In this document: piece after piece, positions 9,195 to 16,879 of the stretch
Numbering within the stretch: position 1 is the first letter of the stretch
How the letters are laid out: the number at the start of each line of letters is the position of its first letter
Source of the DNA: Clostridia bacterium
GTDB lineage: Bacteria > Bacillota > Clostridia > Oscillospirales > CAG-272
Reading direction: 5' to 3'
NCBI GenBank assembly: GCA_017387685.1
Contig: JAFOEU010000108.1
Coordinates: 1 to 47,891, forward strand
Length of the DNA: 47,891 bases
The notes under the pieces: generated by a model
The model's database searches: none
What the model saw: only the letters and a program-made list of their open reading frames with translations
What the model was told of the DNA's origin: nothing
Position numbers and translations under genes: made by a program

Positions 9195-10286
9195 ATGAGT
9201 TTTGTTGTTACCGAAAAGAAAAAATGTTGTGTAGTTGGCGCGACCGGTATGGTTGGTCAGCGTTTTCTCACCCTGCTTGCAGATCACCCCTATTTTGAAG
9301 TTACCTGCCTTGCCGCTTCTGCAAGAAGTGCGGGCAAGACATACGCTGAGGCTGTCGGCAGCCGCTGGAAGCTTACCGAGCCGATGCCCGCAAAGTTTGC
9401 GGATATGAAGGTTCTTGATTCCGCCGAGGTTGACACTATCGCATCCCTCTGTGATTTCGTTTTCTGCGCAGTTGATATGCCCAAGGCAGAGGTTCGCGAG
9501 ATGGAGGAGAACTTCGCTCGCCACGAGCTTCCCGTAGTATCGAATAACTCCGCTTGCCGAGGCATCGAGGACGTTCCCATGCTTATGCCCGAGATCAACT
9601 CGGATCATCTTGCAGTTATCGAGACACAGAAGAAGCGTCTCGGCACCAAGCGCGGATTTATCGCGGTTAAGCCGAACTGCTCCATTCAGTCCTACGTTCC
9701 TATGCTTACCCCCCTTCTCAAGTTCGGTCTTAATAAGGTAGTTGCCACCACATATCAGGCGATCTCCGGCGCGGGCAAGACTTTCGCGGAGTGGCCCGAG
9801 ATGATCGACAACGTCATCCCCTTCATCGGCGGCGAGGAGCAGAAGAGCGAGCAGGAGCCCCTCAAGATCTGGGGTAAGGTTGAAAACGGCGTTGTTGTCA
9901 ATGCCGATGCTCCCCTTATCACCACCCAGTGCATCCGTGTTCCCGTAACCAACGGACACACCGCCGCTATCTTTATGAGCTTTGAGAATAAGCCCTCCAA
10001 GGAAGAGATCCTCAAGGCGTGGGCTGAATATAAGGGACTTCCTCAGGAGCTCGGACTTCCCAACGCTCCCGAGCAGTTCATCACCTATTTTGAAGAGGAT
10101 AACCGTCCTCAGTGCGCTATCGACCGCGAGATCTACGGCGGAATGGGTATCACCGCGGGCAGACTCCGCGAGGATACTATGTTCGACTATAAGTTCGTCG
10201 GACTTTCCCACAACACCCTTCGCGGTGCGGCGGGAGGATCGGTTCTCAACGCCGAGCTTCTTTACAGACTCGGTTACCTTGACTGA
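9195..10286 (+). CDS. asd: aspartate-semialdehyde dehydrogenase
   Basis: A 363-residue ASADH that reduces beta-aspartyl phosphate to aspartate semialdehyde with NADPH, the branch point to lysine/diaminopimelate, threonine and methionine. It has the Rossmann motif GATGMVGQRF (about 16-25), the catalytic cysteine Cys162 in KPNCSIQ and the active-site His255 in VTNGHTAAIF. The length and the AISGAGK and GEEQK stretches fit the archaeal/fungal-type branch also found in Clostridia rather than the E. coli type. AAGGAGAT precedes the start. It is followed after two bases by a ferredoxin-type gene, so the two are cotranscribed. Confidence 0.95.
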   Translation: MSFVVTEKKKCCVVGATGMVGQRFLTLLADHPYFEVTCLAASARSAGKTYAEAVGSRWKLTEPMPAKFADMKVLDSAEVDTIASLCDFVFCAVDMPKAEVREMEENFARHELPVVSNNSACRGIEDVPMLMPEINSDHLAVIETQKKRLGTKRGFIAVKPNCSIQSYVPMLTPLLKFGLNKVVATTYQAISGAGKTFAEWPEMIDNVIPFIGGEEQKSEQEPLKIWGKVENGVVVNADAPLITTQCIRVPVTNGHTAAIFMSFENKPSKEEILKAWAEYKGLPQELGLPNAPEQFITYFEEDNRPQCAIDREIYGGMGITAGRLREDTMFDYKFVGLSHNTLRGAAGGSVLNAELLYRLGYLD

Positions 10287-10288
10287 TA

Positions 10289-11089
10289 ATGAAGAATAAA
10301 AATATACTCGTCGTAACCTTTTCGCCCGGAGGCGGATGTCTTGAGCTTGCCGATGCGGCGACGGTCATCCTTGACCGCGCGGGATACGAGGTTGAGTGCC
10401 TCGACATCACCTACGCGGCGGATAGAGAAGCGGCTTGCGGACTCGAGATCCACGTTGATCTTATGCTTATGATCGCGCCCGTGTATCTGCGCCATCTGCC
10501 GCCGCCCGTAGAGCAGTTTATCGAGCGTTCACAGCTTTTCGTTGAAAAGGCGGCACTTATTCTCGGTTACGGCTCTTGCGGTGTGGGATGCGCTCCCGAG
10601 GAGGCGCGCAAGCTTTTTGACAGCGCCGAGGTTCCGCTTTGCAGAATTATGACCTGCCCGCGCCCCCATACCTTTGCCGATTGTGTTGAAGAGAAGCAGG
10701 TGCTTCCCGAAAGCCTCGGTGAAGTTGGAAGGTTCATCCTTTCCGTTGCTGCAGACGAGGATAGAGAAGAGGTTCCGATCATACCCCACGGTTTTGATAT
10801 TATCGGAAGGCTTCCCTATAATCTTACAAAGCGTCTTGCGTTTTCCTTCCCCAAGACCGTCAGCGCGGATTGCGCCTTCTGCGGTACTTGTGCGCAGGCT
10901 TGCCCGACCGAGGCGATCACACTTGATAAATTCAGAGTGGATACCGAACGCTGTATCGGATGCGGTGCTTGCGTCCGTGCTTGCCCGAAGGGAGCTAAGT
11001 CGATCGACCGCTACCCTTGGACTAAAGCAATTCTCCGCCGTGGATTTGCTGAAGTTAAATATCCCGAGGAAATTACCTCGACCCAATAA
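10289..11089 (+). CDS. EFR1-type flavodoxin/ferredoxin fusion protein
   Basis: A 266-residue cytoplasmic electron-transfer protein. Residues about 1-160 form a flavodoxin-like domain with a phosphate-binding type loop (VTFSPGGGCLELA) and the YLRHLPPPV stretch typical of the EFR1 group. Residues about 195-245 contain two [4Fe-4S] ferredoxin motifs, CAFCGTCAQACP and CIGCGACVRACP, all eight cysteines present. The redox partner is unknown. Coupling to asd (two-base gap) suggests shared expression but not necessarily a shared pathway; a role in supplying or removing low-potential electrons is inference. Confidence 0.9.
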   Translation: MKNKNILVVTFSPGGGCLELADAATVILDRAGYEVECLDITYAADREAACGLEIHVDLMLMIAPVYLRHLPPPVEQFIERSQLFVEKAALILGYGSCGVGCAPEEARKLFDSAEVPLCRIMTCPRPHTFADCVEEKQVLPESLGEVGRFILSVAADEDREEVPIIPHGFDIIGRLPYNLTKRLAFSFPKTVSADCAFCGTCAQACPTEAITLDKFRVDTERCIGCGACVRACPKGAKSIDRYPWTKAILRRGFAEVKYPEEITSTQ

Positions 11090-11094
11090 ACAAG

Positions 11095-11128
11095 AAGAGC
11101 CTGTTGCCTATGCATCGGGCTCTTTTTT
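11095..11128 (+). terminator. intrinsic terminator of the asd operon
   Basis: AAGAGCC (11095-11101) pairs with GGCTCTT (11118-11124), followed by TTTTGA. Confidence 0.75.
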
Positions 11129-11140
11129 GAGTAAAAATAC

Positions 11141-11169
11141 TTTACAATCGACTTTTTCTGTGCTATAAT
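11141..11169 (+). promoter_or_regulatory. sigma-A promoter of the SGNH lipoprotein
   Basis: TTTACA at 11141-11146 and TATAAT at 11164-11169, spacer 17, with extended -10 TGC. Confidence 0.8.
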
Positions 11170-11191
11170 AAAATAAAAAACGAGGTGTGAT

Positions 11192-12778
11192 ATGAATAGA
11201 TATATCAGAACTTTATCAGCATTTCTCTCTTTGATCATGATGGTCCCTCTCGTCGGTTGCGCGGGTGATCCCGTGGATACGACCGCACCTGCGGATACTA
11301 CTTCTGCGCCCGCGGATACGGAGTTTACTCCCGACGAAACCGAGGCTGTGATCGCGGATACTACCGTCGAGGAGACCGTTTCTGTCGATCAGCCGAGCGA
11401 ATGGGATGTCATTCGCGCGAAGGCTAAAAACGAGGGCATCAAGATCCTTTTTATCGGCGACAGCCTGACGCATTACAACGAAATGCCTCAGATTTTTGCT
11501 GCACTTTGTAAGGCAGCCGGATATAAGGTTACCGCCGACAGACAGACCAAGGGCGGCACGGGCATCGCGATGCTCCGCGAGGACCCCGCACTCTGGAAGA
11601 CGGTCAGCGATAAGATCGCTTCGGATAAATGGGATATTATCGTTTATCAGCCCAACAGAAATAATCCCGTTATGCCCGAATTCTTCCCCTACTATCCTTG
11701 GAAGGAATACAGCGCGGCGAAGGATCTCGTTGAGCTTATCAAAGCAAACGGCGCTCTGCCTCTTCAGTATTCGAGCTTTGGCGTTAATAAGGGCTACGTT
11801 ACACGTTCAGGCTACACAAAAAGAATGTCGCGTGCAGAGCACACCAACCTCGTCACTGCGTATAACGCGGCGGTTTCCGATATGCTCGGAAGCAAGACGG
11901 TTTACACGGGCGTGACCTTCAACAGTTTGCTCGCGAGCAATATGAGACTCGGTCTTTATCATACCGATAACTCCCATCCCTCGCCCGCGGGAAGTTATCT
12001 TGTAGCCGCTGATTTCTATGCCGTTATCTTCGGCGAATCTCCCGCAAATATCGACTACAATTACAGCCTTGATGCTTCTCTCGCGGCTACTCTGCGTGCT
12101 GCGGCGGCAGAGCTTCTGACCTTTGCGCCTAACGACAAGGCTGTTATCGAATACGTCGAAGAGCCCAAAAAGGAGAGCACCGAGCTCGGTACGCTCAGCT
12201 TCGGTATGCATTCATTCGATAAGGTAACCGCATCGGGCAAGAGCGGATTCTTCAATATAACCGAGGATAATTCGACGATCAGCTATACCTACAAGAGCGG
12301 CGACGGAATACTTTTCGGCTTTGCAACTCTCGATGGCCGTCCCGTTTCGGGCAATAACTGGATCTTCGAGGCCGACGTTTCGATAGATAAATACTGCGGC
12401 AGTAAGAATCCCACCGCAGGACTTCAGCTCATCGACGAGAACGGAAAGATGTACCGCCTCTATCTCCGCACGACTGCGGCGAAGATATCGAATAATGATC
12501 CCGCAACAGCGGAATACCATATCCGAACCGACCACGACGATAGCGCAACGCGCACCGACAAAGGAAGCTTCTCAAATAAGATCAAGCTCCGCCTCGAGGT
12601 TGCGCCCGACGCAATCACGCTCTACGTTGACGGAAGCTTGTTCGTGACGATCAATCACGACGGTACCGTGTTCTACGACGGTACAAAGTCAACGATGACC
12701 TATAGCGGCGAGGATCTCCAACTCGGACTCGTCACCTGCTATGGCGATACGAGCTTTTCGAACGTAGTTATCAAATAA
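11192..12778 (+). CDS. SGNH/GDSL hydrolase lipoprotein
   Basis: A 528-residue extracytoplasmic lipoprotein. The signal peptide ends in LVGC with Cys23 lipidated, followed by a Thr/Pro/Asp-rich linker (about 25-70). The SGNH esterase domain (about 80-300) has the nucleophile block FIGDSLTHYN and the closing catalytic block DNSHPSPAGSYL with Asp and His. Residues about 330-528 look like a concanavalin/LamG-type beta-sandwich (ASGKSGFFNI..., LRLEVAPDAITLYVDG), which usually binds carbohydrate. The likely role is deacylation of a cell-surface or dietary polysaccharide; the substrate is unknown. GAGGTG precedes the ATG. Confidence 0.88.
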   Translation: MNRYIRTLSAFLSLIMMVPLVGCAGDPVDTTAPADTTSAPADTEFTPDETEAVIADTTVEETVSVDQPSEWDVIRAKAKNEGIKILFIGDSLTHYNEMPQIFAALCKAAGYKVTADRQTKGGTGIAMLREDPALWKTVSDKIASDKWDIIVYQPNRNNPVMPEFFPYYPWKEYSAAKDLVELIKANGALPLQYSSFGVNKGYVTRSGYTKRMSRAEHTNLVTAYNAAVSDMLGSKTVYTGVTFNSLLASNMRLGLYHTDNSHPSPAGSYLVAADFYAVIFGESPANIDYNYSLDASLAATLRAAAAELLTFAPNDKAVIEYVEEPKKESTELGTLSFGMHSFDKVTASGKSGFFNITEDNSTISYTYKSGDGILFGFATLDGRPVSGNNWIFEADVSIDKYCGSKNPTAGLQLIDENGKMYRLYLRTTAAKISNNDPATAEYHIRTDHDDSATRTDKGSFSNKIKLRLEVAPDAITLYVDGSLFVTINHDGTVFYDGTKSTMTYSGEDLQLGLVTCYGDTSFSNVVIK

Positions 12779-12816
12779 TCCGCACACCGCACTCAAGATA
12801 AAAGTTTTTGAAGATC

Positions 12817-12982
12817 CTTAAGAAACTTTTTTCAAAAAGTTTCTTAAGCGGAGCCCGAGGCAGAGCCTCGGACTAATGCGAAGGCTTCAGCCTTCGCTAT
12901 CCTGCTTCAAAATCACGAAGCTTGCTTCGGGATTTTGGACTTAACAACCGCTTCCCGATTGTAGGGAAGGGGTTGTTAAGTC
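12817..12982. repeat. array of five consecutive perfect hairpins
   Basis: Five hairpins follow one another: CTTAAGAAACTTTTT with its complement (12817-12848, 15-base stem), CCGAGGC/GCCTCGG (12855-12871), GCGAAGGC/GCCTTCGC (12878-12897), CAAAATC/GATTTTG enclosing CGAAGC/GCTTCG (12908-12937), and a stem of about 18 bases starting GACTTAACAACC (12938-12982). No reading frame is plausible. The remainder of the gap 12779-13275 holds weaker palindromes, a terminator and a promoter. Confidence 0.7.
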
Positions 12983-13012
12983 ATTCCTTAGCACATTGAT
13001 GAATATAAAGGT

Positions 13013-13075
13013 AAAAATCCGCCTCGGCGAATTTTTCACATCTTATTAAATTTCACCCTTGATTTAGCTTGGGTG
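13013..13075. repeat. further imperfect palindromes
   Basis: AAAATCCGCC faces GGCGAATTTT (13013-13034) and CACCC faces GGGTG (13054-13075). These extend the hairpin array towards the terminator at 13111. Confidence 0.4.
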
Positions 13076-13110
13076 CAAACTCCTTTGTTCGGGTGCTGAC
13101 TACCTTCCCC

Positions 13111-13143
13111 AACCCCTTCCGCAAGCGGACGGGGCTTTTTTGT
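13111..13143 (+). terminator. intrinsic terminator
   Basis: CCCC-TT-CCGC pairs with GCGG-AC-GGGG (13113-13134), then CTTTTTTG. It would end any transcript from the SGNH gene after about 330 bases of hairpin-rich 3' sequence. Confidence 0.65.
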
Positions 13144-13190
13144 ATTGTTTATTATTCCTATTTTGAATTATCGATACCTTAATCACAGAA

Positions 13191-13246
13191 TTAAGAAAAA
13201 CTTAAGAAATTTCCCTATTTCATTTTAAGAATATTTGTGCTATAAT
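13191..13246 (+). promoter_or_regulatory. response-regulator promoter with three phased TTAAGAA boxes
   Basis: TTAAGAA occurs at 13191, 13202 and 13225, spaced 11 and 23 bases (one and about two helical turns), upstream of an extended -10 box TGC-TATAAT (13238-13246) with a poor -35. Direct repeats at this spacing are the usual binding pattern of OmpR/PhoB-type regulators, so this is probably an activator site for autoregulation of the downstream response regulator. Confidence 0.6.
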
Positions 13247-13275
13247 GATGTTAGCAACAGAGAGGAGCTTGGAAA

Positions 13276-13974
13276 ATGTATAATATTCTGATCTGCGACG
13301 ACGAGGCGGATATCGTTTCGGCACTTAAAATATATCTTGCTTCACCCGATATGTGCTTTTTTGAGGCAAAAACGGGAAGAGAAGCGATCGAGATCGTGGA
13401 AAGTAATGATATCCACTTGATCCTGCTTGACATTATGATGCCCGTGATGGACGGTATCACCGCCGCGGCAAGGATACGCGAGCGGAGCAACGTGCCGATC
13501 ATCTTCCTTTCCGCAAAGAGTGAGGACAGCGACAAGATACTCGGACTGAATATCGGGGCGGACGATTACGTAACCAAGCCGTTCAATCCCATCGAGGTCA
13601 CGGCGCGGGTGCGTTCACAGCTGAGGCGTTATTTCACCCTCGGCGGCAGAGAGCAGACTCCCGAAAGGATCGTCATCGGCGGTCTTGAGATCAATGATCT
13701 CGAAAAGAAATTTTTGCTTGACGGCGAGGAGGTCGCGCTGACGCCAAAGGAATATGAGATCTTAAAATTGCTTATGAGCAATCCCGGTAAGGTCTTTTCT
13801 CCGGGTGAGATCTACACCCTTGTATGGAAGGAGAGTGCTATTACGGGGGATAACACGGTTGCGGTGCATATCAGGCACTTGCGCGAGAAGATCGAGATAA
13901 ATCCCGCCGAGCCGAGATACCTTAAGGTGGTGTGGGGACAAGGGTACAAGATCGCGGCAAGCCGCGATCGGTGA
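13276..13974 (+). CDS. OmpR-family response regulator
   Basis: A 232-residue two-component response regulator. The receiver domain (1-120) has the acidic pair Asp8/Asp9, phosphoacceptor Asp52 (LLDIMMP), Ser79 and Lys101 (TKPFNP). The winged-helix DNA-binding domain (about 135-228) has LTPKEYEILKLL, VHIRHLREKIE and the closing GYKI. The last six residues (AASRDR) are coded by a perfect GATCGCGGC palindrome, so the original C terminus was probably replaced when a hairpin element landed there. GAGAGGAG precedes the start. The broken histidine kinase follows after 70 bases and is the obvious partner. Confidence 0.93.
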   Translation: MYNILICDDEADIVSALKIYLASPDMCFFEAKTGREAIEIVESNDIHLILLDIMMPVMDGITAAARIRERSNVPIIFLSAKSEDSDKILGLNIGADDYVTKPFNPIEVTARVRSQLRRYFTLGGREQTPERIVIGGLEINDLEKKFLLDGEEVALTPKEYEILKLLMSNPGKVFSPGEIYTLVWKESAITGDNTVAVHIRHLREKIEINPAEPRYLKVVWGQGYKIAASRDR

Positions 13975-14017
13975 TGTTCGCGCTCCGCGTGAGTGATGTT
14001 TCGCCCTTGGGCGAAAA
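13950..14017. repeat. hairpin cluster between response regulator and kinase
   Basis: A perfect palindrome GATCGCGGC-AA-GCCGCGATC (13950-13969) is followed by GTGATGTT, CGCGCTCCGCG, GTGATGTT again and TTTCGCCC-TT-GGGCGAAA (about 14000-14017). Short hairpins separated by a repeated GTGATGTT spacer suggest a tandem palindromic repeat family. Confidence 0.5.
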
Positions 14018-14044
14018 GCGATTTGAATAAAAAGGAGAATGATG

Positions 14045-15322
14045 ATGGAAAAAATAAAGAAAAAGCGGCTTGGGTTGACGCATAGCGTGTTTGCAAAGAC
14101 CGTGGCGTTTATACTTTGCATACTGATGCTTTGTGTTACGGCGGCGTCGGTTGCGGGTGTGGTGCTGATGTTCAATGCAGAGATATATTGGACGCCGATT
14201 GAGTATATAAGAGAGGATGTATATGACAGCTACGTCAATCGTAGTGATTATACCGTAGTCCACTACTATCGGATGGGTTCGCCGGAGAGGATAGACGATT
14301 ATCTTGAAAGAAAGAACTTTGCTTATGTCAAGGCAGAATGCGGAAATCAGAAATTTAAAGCTTATGAATACGGCAATTCGAATGCTGAGGGAAAGACATT
14401 CACCTCAATTTGGGTGTTCAGCTATGACGAAGCGACCGACACGCTGGATTATTATCGTTCGCACGAGGATGCTCTCAAGGATTATGCGCCCGAAAATATT
14501 TGCAAGCTCACGTTCGTGATTTCCAAGGATGTTGCAGTTTGCGACGAGCTTTTCTGGATGGACCTTTTGGTCGATATTCTTTATGCGCTCCGTTTCTGGA
14601 TTTACGCGATCGGGCTCGGCTCACTTATCCTTGCGATCGCCTGCTTTATTTTCCTTATGTGCTCTGCGGGAAGACGGCGCGGTGTTGAGGGCGTGACGCC
14701 TACCGTGCTGACGAAAATTCCTTTTGAAATACCCACTGCGGTGTTTGTGCTGGGCTCCTTATTCTGGTATATTTGTGTTTTTGATTTTCTATCCGGCAAC
14801 GATGTGACGTTTGCTATAGGAATCATTGCTTGGGCAATAGCAGCCATTATAATGAGTATATTCTGGTGTATGAGCCTTGCTTTGCGCATCAAACTTGGTA
14901 CGCTCTTTAAAAATACAATCGTATTTTACGTTTTGCGCTTCATTTGGCGCGTGCTTTGCTTCTGCGGAAGATGCATTCGTGCCTTTGTTCGTGCTATTCC
15001 TATGATCTGGAAAGCTGTGCTTCTTATCGGCGCTGTTGTGGGGATAGAGTTCTTTGTCATTATTCTGACTTGGTACAACACGGAAATGTACTTGTTTGTT
15101 TGGTTCATAGGAAAGGCAATCGTTCTGCCCGCGGTGATCTACCTTGTGATCACGCTTGACAGGATAAAGCGAGGTGCTCGCGAGATCGCGGACGGCAAGA
15201 TAGATTATAAGGTCGATACGAAATATCTCGTCCTTGACCTCAAGGAGCACGCGGAGGATCTCAACCGCATCGGCGACGGAATGAACGCGGCGGTCGAGGA
15301 AGCCTCAAGAGCGAGCGGATGA
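14045..15322 (+). CDS. sensor histidine kinase, N-terminal part (frameshifted)
   Basis: Membrane sensor half of a histidine kinase, ending at a TGA at 15320-15322. It has about six predicted membrane segments: one near residue 15-43, a roughly 130-residue extracytoplasmic loop, then five more between about 175 and 375. A HAMP-like linker ending GDGMNAAVEE follows. Three ATGs lie in a row at 14039, 14042 and 14045; the last has the best spacing from AAGGAG (14032-14037). The next frame continues the protein exactly with SLKSERMKTELITNVSHD, so one A appears to be missing from the GAGGAA run at 15296-15301. Together the two parts would make a kinase of about 647 residues. Confidence 0.85.
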   Translation: MEKIKKKRLGLTHSVFAKTVAFILCILMLCVTAASVAGVVLMFNAEIYWTPIEYIREDVYDSYVNRSDYTVVHYYRMGSPERIDDYLERKNFAYVKAECGNQKFKAYEYGNSNAEGKTFTSIWVFSYDEATDTLDYYRSHEDALKDYAPENICKLTFVISKDVAVCDELFWMDLLVDILYALRFWIYAIGLGSLILAIACFIFLMCSAGRRRGVEGVTPTVLTKIPFEIPTAVFVLGSLFWYICVFDFLSGNDVTFAIGIIAWAIAAIIMSIFWCMSLALRIKLGTLFKNTIVFYVLRFIWRVLCFCGRCIRAFVRAIPMIWKAVLLIGAVVGIEFFVIILTWYNTEMYLFVWFIGKAIVLPAVIYLVITLDRIKRGAREIADGKIDYKVDTKYLVLDLKEHAEDLNRIGDGMNAAVEEASRASG

Positions 15323-15987
15323 AGACAGAGCTTATCACAAACGTGTCGCACGATATCAAGACTCCGCTGACCTCGATCATCAATTATTCCGATCTCATCT
15401 GCCGCGAGGAGTGTGAGAATGAGAATATCAAGGAATACGCAGAGGTGCTTCACAATCAATCCGAGCGAATGAAGCGTCTGCTTGACGATCTCGTTGAGGC
15501 ATCAAAAGCCTCGAGCGGGAATATAGATATAATGCTTGCCGAATGCGATGCGCGCGTGATGATCTCGCAGATCTCGGGCGAGTATTATCAAAGACTTGCC
15601 GATGCGGGGCTTGATCTGATCTGCACGTCTCCCGACGACGAGATTAAAATTATGGCGGACGGCAGAAGGCTCTGGCGCGTTTTCGATAACCTTATGAACA
15701 ATGCGCGGAAATACGCGCTCCCCGGCACAAGAGTTTACGTCAGCCTCGAGGAAGTCGGCGGACGGGCGGTATTCAGCTTCAGAAATATTTCGCGCGATCC
15801 GATAGCGATCAAATCTGATGAGCTTTCCGAGCGTTTCGTTCGCGGCGATGCATCGAGAAATACCGAGGGCAACGGTCTCGGACTTTCGATAGCCAAGAGT
15901 CTTGCCGAGCTTCAGGGCGGCTCGTTCGACGTTACTGTCGACGGTGACCTGTTCAAGGTTACTGTGAGCTTTGCAACAATTAAGTAA
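15319..15987 (+). CDS. sensor histidine kinase, catalytic part (frameshifted)
   Basis: The catalytic half of the kinase, 222 residues as an open frame. It has the HisKA dimerisation domain with the phospho-acceptor His11 in NVSHDIKTPLTS, the N box NLMNNARKYA, and the G boxes around EGNGLGLSIAKSL. Its ATG overlaps the TGA of the upstream part (ATGA), but there is no good ribosome binding site, and conserved residues SLKSER lie in this frame upstream of the ATG, which says the ATG is an internal methionine. Cytoplasmic kinase made as a separate protein by translational coupling remains possible. Confidence 0.85.
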   Translation: MKTELITNVSHDIKTPLTSIINYSDLICREECENENIKEYAEVLHNQSERMKRLLDDLVEASKASSGNIDIMLAECDARVMISQISGEYYQRLADAGLDLICTSPDDEIKIMADGRRLWRVFDNLMNNARKYALPGTRVYVSLEEVGGRAVFSFRNISRDPIAIKSDELSERFVRGDASRNTEGNGLGLSIAKSLAELQGGSFDVTVDGDLFKVTVSFATIK

Positions 15988-15994
15988 AGCGGAC

Positions 15995-16023
15995 TTTACA
16001 TTTCTCCCTTTTTGTGCTATAAT
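15995..16023 (+). promoter_or_regulatory. sigma-A promoter of the YwaF-like gene
   Basis: TTTACA at 15995-16000 and TATAAT at 16018-16023, spacer 17, extended -10 TGC. Confidence 0.8.
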
Positions 16024-16054
16024 AAAGAAAATCAATTAATTAGGAAGTGATTTT

Positions 16055-16825
16055 TTGAATATCATCGAAAAACTGATGTGGGCTGTGGAGTGCGAAATGC
16101 TGCCTCCCGCGGCTTACGGACCTTTTCACATAGCTTTGATAGTCATCGGAATGTCGCTTTGCATCTCGCTTGCGTGGCTTTGCAGAAATTTCGATGAGCG
16201 AAAGAACAAAATACTTCTTTTGTCTTACGCGGGCGTGCTTATCGCGAGCGAGATATTCAAGCAGCTTTTCCTCTTTTACGTCCTCAATGAAGGCGCGATC
16301 GCTTGGGGCGAATTCCCCTTTCAGATGTGCAGTATGCCGATGTATCTTTGCCCGCTCGCGGTATTTACGAAGAACGAACGCATTCGCCGCGCTTGCTACG
16401 GTTTTATGATGTGCTTCAATCTTCTTGGCGGCTTTGCGGGAGTATTCGAGCCCTCGGGTGTTTTTCACGAGCAGGTGTTCAGCACGGTTCACGCGATAGT
16501 GTGGCATTATTCGCTTGTTTTCCTTGCCTTTTACATAATCTTCTCGCACCGCGCGGGCACAAGCAAGCAGGATTACTTCGATATCGTCAAGCTGTTCGTC
16601 GGACTTTGCTTTATCGCGTTTGTGATCAACACTCTGATCGGAATAACCGTCGGCGAATCGGTGAATATGTTCTTCGTCGGCCCCGGACCGTCAACGATAA
16701 TCGTATTTGACACAATCTCGCGAAAATACGGTTGGTCGGCGAGCACGGCGATCTATATTCCTCTGACCGCAATGGCGGCGGGAGTGATATTCCGCCTCAG
16801 CGGAATCCGAAAAAAGCACAAATAA
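16055..16825 (+). CDS. YwaF/TIGR02206-like integral membrane protein
   Basis: A 256-residue polytopic membrane protein of the YwaF (TIGR02206) type, function unknown. It shows about seven membrane segments: 22-43, 54-74, 90-105, 118-132, 148-165, 178-200 and 225-247. The FPFQMCSMPMYLCPL stretch around 86-100 and the FSTVHAIVWHYSLVF stretch around 141-156 are typical of the group. Translation most likely starts at TTG 16055 with AGGAAGTGA just upstream; the first ATG is seven codons further in. It has its own promoter and terminator. Confidence 0.78.
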   Translation: MNIIEKLMWAVECEMLPPAAYGPFHIALIVIGMSLCISLAWLCRNFDERKNKILLLSYAGVLIASEIFKQLFLFYVLNEGAIAWGEFPFQMCSMPMYLCPLAVFTKNERIRRACYGFMMCFNLLGGFAGVFEPSGVFHEQVFSTVHAIVWHYSLVFLAFYIIFSHRAGTSKQDYFDIVKLFVGLCFIAFVINTLIGITVGESVNMFFVGPGPSTIIVFDTISRKYGWSASTAIYIPLTAMAAGVIFRLSGIRKKHK

Positions 16826-16840
16826 TGCGCACGAATAAAA

Positions 16841-16875
16841 GTGCCGATCCACGAAGAATGGATCGGCACCTTTTG
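16841..16875. terminator. bidirectional terminator between convergent genes
   Basis: GTGCCGATCCA (16841-16851) pairs perfectly with 16859-16869, followed by TTTT on the plus strand and TTTTATT on the minus strand. It serves the YwaF-like gene and the germination gene. Confidence 0.85.
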
Positions 16876-16879
16876 TATT

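Noticed and set aside
9153-10211. A 352-codon minus-strand open frame
   Set aside because: It is antisense to asd, which is clearly identified by its active-site residues.
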